DNA from: Acidobacteriaceae bacterium
Lineage (GTDB): Bacteria > Acidobacteriota > Terriglobia > Terriglobales > Acidobacteriaceae
Assembly: GCA_030040115.1 (NCBI GenBank)
Contig: JASHUH010000249.1
Span: 1-10,140 of the forward strand
Direction: 5' to 3'
DNA: 10,140 nt
A program made the translations under genes and the position numbers. A model generated the notes under the pieces. That model was not told where the DNA came from and ran no database searches. It saw nothing but the letters and a program-made list of their open reading frames with translations. Of the stretch, positions 7,463-10,140 are shown piece after piece (within the stretch, counting starts at the first letter, position 1; every line of letters begins with the position of its first letter).

Positions 7463-7900
7463 ATGTTAAAGGGAATTTCAAAGTACATCGGTCCGGATTT
7501 GCTGGCCACGCTCCACCGGATGGGGCATGGAGACGAAATTGTTCTTGCCGACGCGCATTTTCCGGGCCACTCGCTCGGGCCCCTGGTCCTGCGCGCCGAC
7601 GGCGTACGGGTGGCGCAATTGCTCGAGGGCATTCTGCCGCTGTTTGAGCTCGATACCTATGCGCCGCCGCTCGCCATGATGCAAGTAGCCGCCGGCAACA
7701 TCCTTGACCCCGCGGTCGAGCAGGACTACATGCACGTGATTCGGCAGCACGCGCCCGGCCTCCCCGCTCCCGAGCGCATCGAGCGGCAGGCGTTCTACGC
7801 TCGCGCCAGGAACGCCTTTGCCATTGTCGTCACCGGCGAAACGCGCAAATACGGAAACCTGATTCTCAAAAAAGGCGTGACCCCGGTTCCGGATTCATAG
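7463..7900 (+). CDS. fucU: L-fucose mutarotase
   Basis: Cytosolic mutarotase of the RbsD/FucU family that interconverts alpha and beta anomers of L-fucose and related sugars. It is 145 residues, the family's normal length. Family landmarks seen are the N-terminal [21 protein letters not shown] (20-34) with the conserved catalytic His22, [16 protein letters not shown] (58-73), [16 protein letters not shown] (111-126) and the ending [12 protein letters not shown] (130-141). These match FucU more closely than RbsD. The start at 7463 matches the family N-terminus. GGGGATGG (7448-7455) is about 7 bases upstream. The frame is open from 7337, but those 42 residues are not family-like. No fucose isomerase, kinase, aldolase or permease is adjacent, so here it is an isolated sugar enzyme. 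Confidence 0.93.
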   Translation: MLKGISKYIGPDLLATLHRMGHGDEIVLADAHFPGHSLGPLVLRADGVRVAQLLEGILPLFELDTYAPPLAMMQVAAGNILDPAVEQDYMHVIRQHAPGLPAPERIERQAFYARARNAFAIVVTGETRKYGNLILKKGVTPVPDS

Positions 7901-7966
7901 CTGATAGAGTTGATCACCGATCACTGACAACCGGCCACTGACCACTGCGAACTCGATCCCGAGGCC
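7901..7966. repeat. Degenerate 'GATCACTGA/CCACTGA' spacer repeat, left of the acetyltransferase
   Basis: The spacer between fucU and the acetyltransferase gene consists largely of imperfect short units: GATCACCGATCACTGA, then CAACCGGCCACTGACCACTG. The units are about 7-9 bases, built from CACTGA and GATC/GACC. The same kind of units appears on the far side of the acetyltransferase gene. No gene or terminator is seen in it. Confidence 0.6.
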
Positions 7967-7988
7967 ACGCCGCTGAATCCATACGCCC

Positions 7989-8480
7989 GTGCTCTACCGG
8001 CTCTACCAGTCCGAAGATTTTTCCGCCCTCTATGCCATCGAGGAGGCCTGCTTTGAGCCTCCGCTCCGCTTCAGCCGCAGTTACATGCACCATATCGTCC
8101 GCTCGCCCGGCACAGCCACCTGGATCGCCGCCCAGGACGGCCAATTGGCCGGCTTTGCTATTGTCGAGTGGCCGAACCAAGCCAGTGCAACTGCCGCCTA
8201 CATTCAAACCCTCGAAGTAGCTCCCCACCAGCGCCGTCAGGGTGTAGGCGGCGAATTGTTGCGCCGCGTCGAAGCTTCCGCCCAAGCCGCCGGCGCACAG
8301 CTCATCTGGCTGCATGTGGACGCGGAAAACACCCCCGCCATTCATCTCTACGAGACGCACGGCTATCTCCGCCAGGGTAGGGAAGACCACTACTACGCCC
8401 GCGGCAAATCCACTCTGATCTACACAAAACCGCTGGAAACCCCACCCCTGACCCCTCAACCCATCCCCTTTGATCCCTGA
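7989..8480 (+). CDS. GNAT-family N-acetyltransferase (RimI-like)
   Basis: Cytosolic acetyl-CoA-dependent N-acetyltransferase, 163 residues. The acetyl-CoA loop is seen as RRQGVGGELL (82-91), following the beta strand IQTLEVAPHQ. Then comes VDAENTPAIHLYETHGY (110-126), the usual motif with Tyr121 as the likely general acid. This resembles RimI-type protein N-terminal or small-molecule acetyltransferases; the substrate is not readable. A GTG start at 7989 is used because an in-frame TGA at 7974-7976 leaves no earlier ATG, GTG or TTG. The ribosome site is weak. The last 13 or so residues (TPPLTPQPIPFDP) are Pro-rich, unlike the rest, and are encoded by DNA that resembles the neighbouring spacer repeat. 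The domain itself ends near residue 148. Confidence 0.83.
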   Translation: MLYRLYQSEDFSALYAIEEACFEPPLRFSRSYMHHIVRSPGTATWIAAQDGQLAGFAIVEWPNQASATAAYIQTLEVAPHQRRQGVGGELLRRVEASAQAAGAQLIWLHVDAENTPAIHLYETHGYLRQGREDHYYARGKSTLIYTKPLETPPLTPQPIPFDP

Positions 8481-8571
8481 CCACCGACCACTTCTCGCCG
8501 ATCACTGACGCTGATCTCCGCCCCCTAATTTCGATCCCCGTCCTCTCGTTCCCTCGTTCCCTGATCCCTGC
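8440..8571. repeat. Degenerate 'GATCCCTGA/CACTGA' spacer repeat, right of the acetyltransferase
   Basis: Imperfect short units run from within the acetyltransferase 3' end to the dipeptidase stop codon: CCCTGACCCCTCAACCC, TTTGATCCCTGACCACCGAC, GATCACTGACGCTGATC, then CGTTCCCTCGTTCCCTGATC and CCTGCTCACTGCC. The strand is strongly pyrimidine-biased. The two flanking genes converge here, and no conventional hairpin terminator is seen. Confidence 0.6.
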
Positions 8572-9879
8572 TCACTGCCTCTCCGTCAGCCGTGGCCGCG
8601 TCTGCACCCCCTGCAACTGCTTCGCAACCGCCTCCACCTCGCGAAACACCCGCAACAGATTCCCGCCCAGAATTTTCCGGCAATCCTCGGCCGAGTAGCC
8701 GCGCGCCATCAGCGCCGCCGTAATCTTGGGCAAATCGGCGGGCGAGTCCATTCCCTCCGGCAACTGTCCGTTCACGCCGTCGAAGTCCGACCCCAGCCCC
8801 ACATGGTCCACCCCCGCCACCTTGGCAATATGATCAATGTGGTCGATCACGAGCGAGAGCGGCGGCCGCGGAATGCGGTCGGCGGCGGCTTTCTGAACTT
8901 TCGTGATCTCCCCATAGCTCACCGCGCGCCCCTCCGCTTGAGCCTTGCCCTTCAATTCCTCAATCTCCCTGTCCACCTCCGGCTGCATCGCCTTCTGCGC
9001 ATTGCGATACTCCTGCGACACGAATCCCGAGTAAAAGTTCACCTGCACCACCCCGCCCTTCGACTCCGGCCCGCCCGAGTTGGCCACCGCCCGCAGCATG
9101 TCGTCCGTCAGGTTGCGCGGCGAGTCGCACAGCGCCTGCGCCGACGAGTGCGACGCGATCACCGGCGCCCGCGAAATAATCAACGTGCGATAAAACGTCT
9201 TGTCCGAGACGTGCGAGACGTCCACCATCATGCCCAGCCGGTTCATCTCGTACACTACATCTTTGCCGAACTCGCTCAATCCCTCCCGGGTATGCGCCAC
9301 GCTCGCATCGTTCATGTCCCCCGAGCTGTCCGCCCATCCATTCGAGTTATTCCATGTCAGCGTCATGTAGCGCGCGCCCAGCGCGTAGTATTGCCGCAGC
9401 AGCGCCAGCGAGCCCTCAATCGAGTGCCCGCCCTCGATGCCCATCAGCGCCGCCAGCTTGTGCTCCCGGTGCGCCCGCTCAATGTCTTCCGGTGACGTCG
9501 CCAGCATCATCTGGTCCGCGTGCCGCGCCGCCTGTTCTTTCACCGCGTCGATCAGCTCCAGCGTCCTGCGCGCATACTGGCCCTTGTACTCCGTAGGTTC
9601 CACCCAGATCGAGAAAAACTCCGCCCCCAGGTTCCCGGCGCGCGCCGTCGGCAAGTTGAAGTTGCCCCCGTTCAGCGGGTCGCTCAAATCGAAGTGCTCG
9701 TCGAGAAATCGCTGCGGAGTATCGGCATGGGTGTCGATCACGATGGTCGACAGGTGAACCTCATCGGGGATGGGCGTCTTGGAATTCATCGAGGCAGGCC
9801 GATGTGTGGTCCGGCTCTGGGCCCAATTCAAGCCGGGGGCGCCAACCAACAGACAGGCGAGCAGTATACACGGACGCAT
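8572..9879 (-). CDS. Exported membrane dipeptidase (renal dipeptidase family, peptidase M19)
   Basis: Predicted zinc dipeptidase that hydrolyses dipeptides outside the cytoplasm, 435 residues. A signal peptide (MRPCILLACLLVGAPGLNWA, cut near residue 20-22) is followed by a full M19 TIM-barrel domain. All expected metal or substrate residues are present: His51 and Asp53 in DTHAD, the bridging Glu149 in GIEGGH, His223 in DVSH, His244 in ASHSS, Arg255 in PRNLTDD, and Asp365 in GSDFDG. The insertion at about 287-335, rich in Glu and Lys, is common in bacterial members. The start at 9879 is chosen because it opens directly into the signal peptide and AGGG lies 7 bases upstream. The frame is open to an ATG at 9933, which would add a polar 18-residue leader. 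The gene converges on the acetyltransferase, and an insertion sequence ends about 69 bases before its start codon. Confidence 0.92.
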   Translation of the reverse strand: MRPCILLACLLVGAPGLNWAQSRTTHRPASMNSKTPIPDEVHLSTIVIDTHADTPQRFLDEHFDLSDPLNGGNFNLPTARAGNLGAEFFSIWVEPTEYKGQYARRTLELIDAVKEQAARHADQMMLATSPEDIERAHREHKLAALMGIEGGHSIEGSLALLRQYYALGARYMTLTWNNSNGWADSSGDMNDASVAHTREGLSEFGKDVVYEMNRLGMMVDVSHVSDKTFYRTLIISRAPVIASHSSAQALCDSPRNLTDDMLRAVANSGGPESKGGVVQVNFYSGFVSQEYRNAQKAMQPEVDREIEELKGKAQAEGRAVSYGEITKVQKAAADRIPRPPLSLVIDHIDHIAKVAGVDHVGLGSDFDGVNGQLPEGMDSPADLPKITAALMARGYSAEDCRKILGGNLLRVFREVEAVAKQLQGVQTRPRLTERQ

Positions 9880-9891
9880 GGGTTTGCCCTG

Positions 9892-9897
9892 AGTATA
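9892..9897 (-). promoter_or_regulatory. Possible -10 box (TATACT) near the dipeptidase start
   Basis: TATACT on the minus strand matches the -10 consensus at five of six positions and ends 12 bases before the ATG at 9879. No good -35 is seen (GGTGGT at 17-base spacing). Transcription from it would leave a leader of only about 6 bases, which would exclude the AGGG ribosome site, so it may be fortuitous. Confidence 0.22.
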
Positions 9898-9947
9898 CGC
9901 GCCGTCCCCAAGCAACCACCCCCGCCGGCGCATTTACCGGTTCCTTA

Positions 9948-10140
9948 GAATCTGTTTAAAAACTACATCAACCGTTTCAGCAGGGTGTGCGTAAAACTGA
10001 TCCAGATCATAGTTTCAGCCGTGGTGTGGAGTAGCTCATAATCTTTGGACAGGCGGCGTGACCAGTTCAACCACGCCAAAGTCCGTTCCACAATCCAGCG
10101 TTTTGGCAGCACGCGGAACAGGTATTGCTCGTTGCGCTTC
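9948..10140 (-). mobile_element. IS5-family insertion sequence, 3' end only
   Basis: The element's transposase end reaches the window edge. The outer boundary is placed at 9948, where GAATCTGTTTAAAAA begins. This T/A-rich tip is like the terminal repeats of the IS427/IS1031 groups of the IS5 family. It is preceded by TTA (9945-9947), which would fit a 3-bp T-N-A target duplication. The other end lies outside the window, so neither the inverted repeat nor the duplication can be confirmed. Confidence 0.65.
9963..10140 (-). CDS. IS5-family transposase, C-terminal 58 residues (partial)
   Basis: C-terminal end of a DDE transposase that cuts and joins the ends of its own insertion sequence. The visible part reads [20 protein letters not shown], then [19 protein letters not shown], and ends in LLKRLM before a [13 protein letters not shown] with the following RRLSKDYE is the characteristic region around the last catalytic Glu in IS5-family enzymes, with R-x3-E visible in RWIVE. 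The stop codon lies 15 bases inside the presumed element tip, as usual for such compact elements. The gene continues beyond 10140, so I cannot tell whether it is intact or made by a programmed frameshift, as in many IS427-group elements. Confidence 0.85.
   Translation of the reverse strand, partial: KRNEQYLFRVLPKRWIVERTLAWLNWSRRLSKDYELLHTTAETMIWISFTHTLLKRLM

Noticed and set aside
7901..8571. Spacer repeats considered as a CRISPR array
   Set aside because: Units are short, degenerate and unspaced, with no regular unique spacers and no cas genes.
8803..9495. Long plus-strand frame of 230 codons opposite the dipeptidase
   Set aside because: Extremely Arg/His-rich composition typical of the antisense of a high-GC gene; the dipeptidase has all catalytic residues.
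9852..9933. Lipobox-like LLAC in the dipeptidase signal region, with the upstream ATG at 9933
   Set aside because: With the preferred start only eight residues precede the Cys. With the upstream start the hydrophobic stretch before it is four residues. A normal signal peptide fits better.

Overview
This is a GC-rich chromosomal segment with ordinary bacterial genes, Shine-Dalgarno-led starts and short spacers. The protein types (YfdC-like FNT channel, UxaA-type dehydratase, several small secreted proteins of unknown function, M19 dipeptidase) and the degenerate 'CACTGAYC / GATCCCTG'-style spacer repeats suggest an Acidobacteriota (Terriglobia-like) soil bacterium. That placement is inference from general familiarity, not from a marker gene.

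Layout: 105-998 (+) is a formate/nitrite-transporter family channel. It is followed by a gene-poor spacer (999-1371) with two compact hairpins that look like a dispersed repeat. 1372-2100 (+) is a GlpF-type aquaglyceroporin. A 41-residue single-span membrane protein lies on the minus strand at 2205-2330 and diverges from 2430-4073 (+), an altronate/galactarate dehydratase (UxaA/GarD) family enzyme. 4271-4486 (+) is a 71-residue Cys/His-rich small protein. 4560-5930 (+) is an exported TPR protein with a Ser-rich linker. 6171-6629 and 6780-7316 (+) are two short secreted helical proteins of unknown function. 7463-7900 (+) is an L-fucose mutarotase (FucU). 7989-8480 (+) is a RimI-like GNAT acetyltransferase, bounded on both sides by degenerate spacer repeats. 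8572-9879 (-) is an exported membrane dipeptidase (peptidase M19) with every expected metal ligand. From about 9948 to the window end is one end of an IS5-family insertion sequence, with the C-terminus of its transposase.

How the genes relate: the FNT channel, GlpF, UxaA-type dehydratase and FucU all fit uptake and breakdown of small carbon compounds, but they are separated by spacers and do not form a recognisable operon or complete pathway. The TPR protein and the two small secreted proteins form a co-directional run of exported proteins whose job cannot be read from sequence. I see no CRISPR array, rRNA, tRNA, toxin-antitoxin module or defence system. No clear new multi-gene system is visible. 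The best leads are the tiny membrane protein with a possible leaderless start, the pair of secreted helical proteins, the His-to-Gln change in the UxaA-type enzyme, and the spacer repeats that appear to have extended the acetyltransferase.
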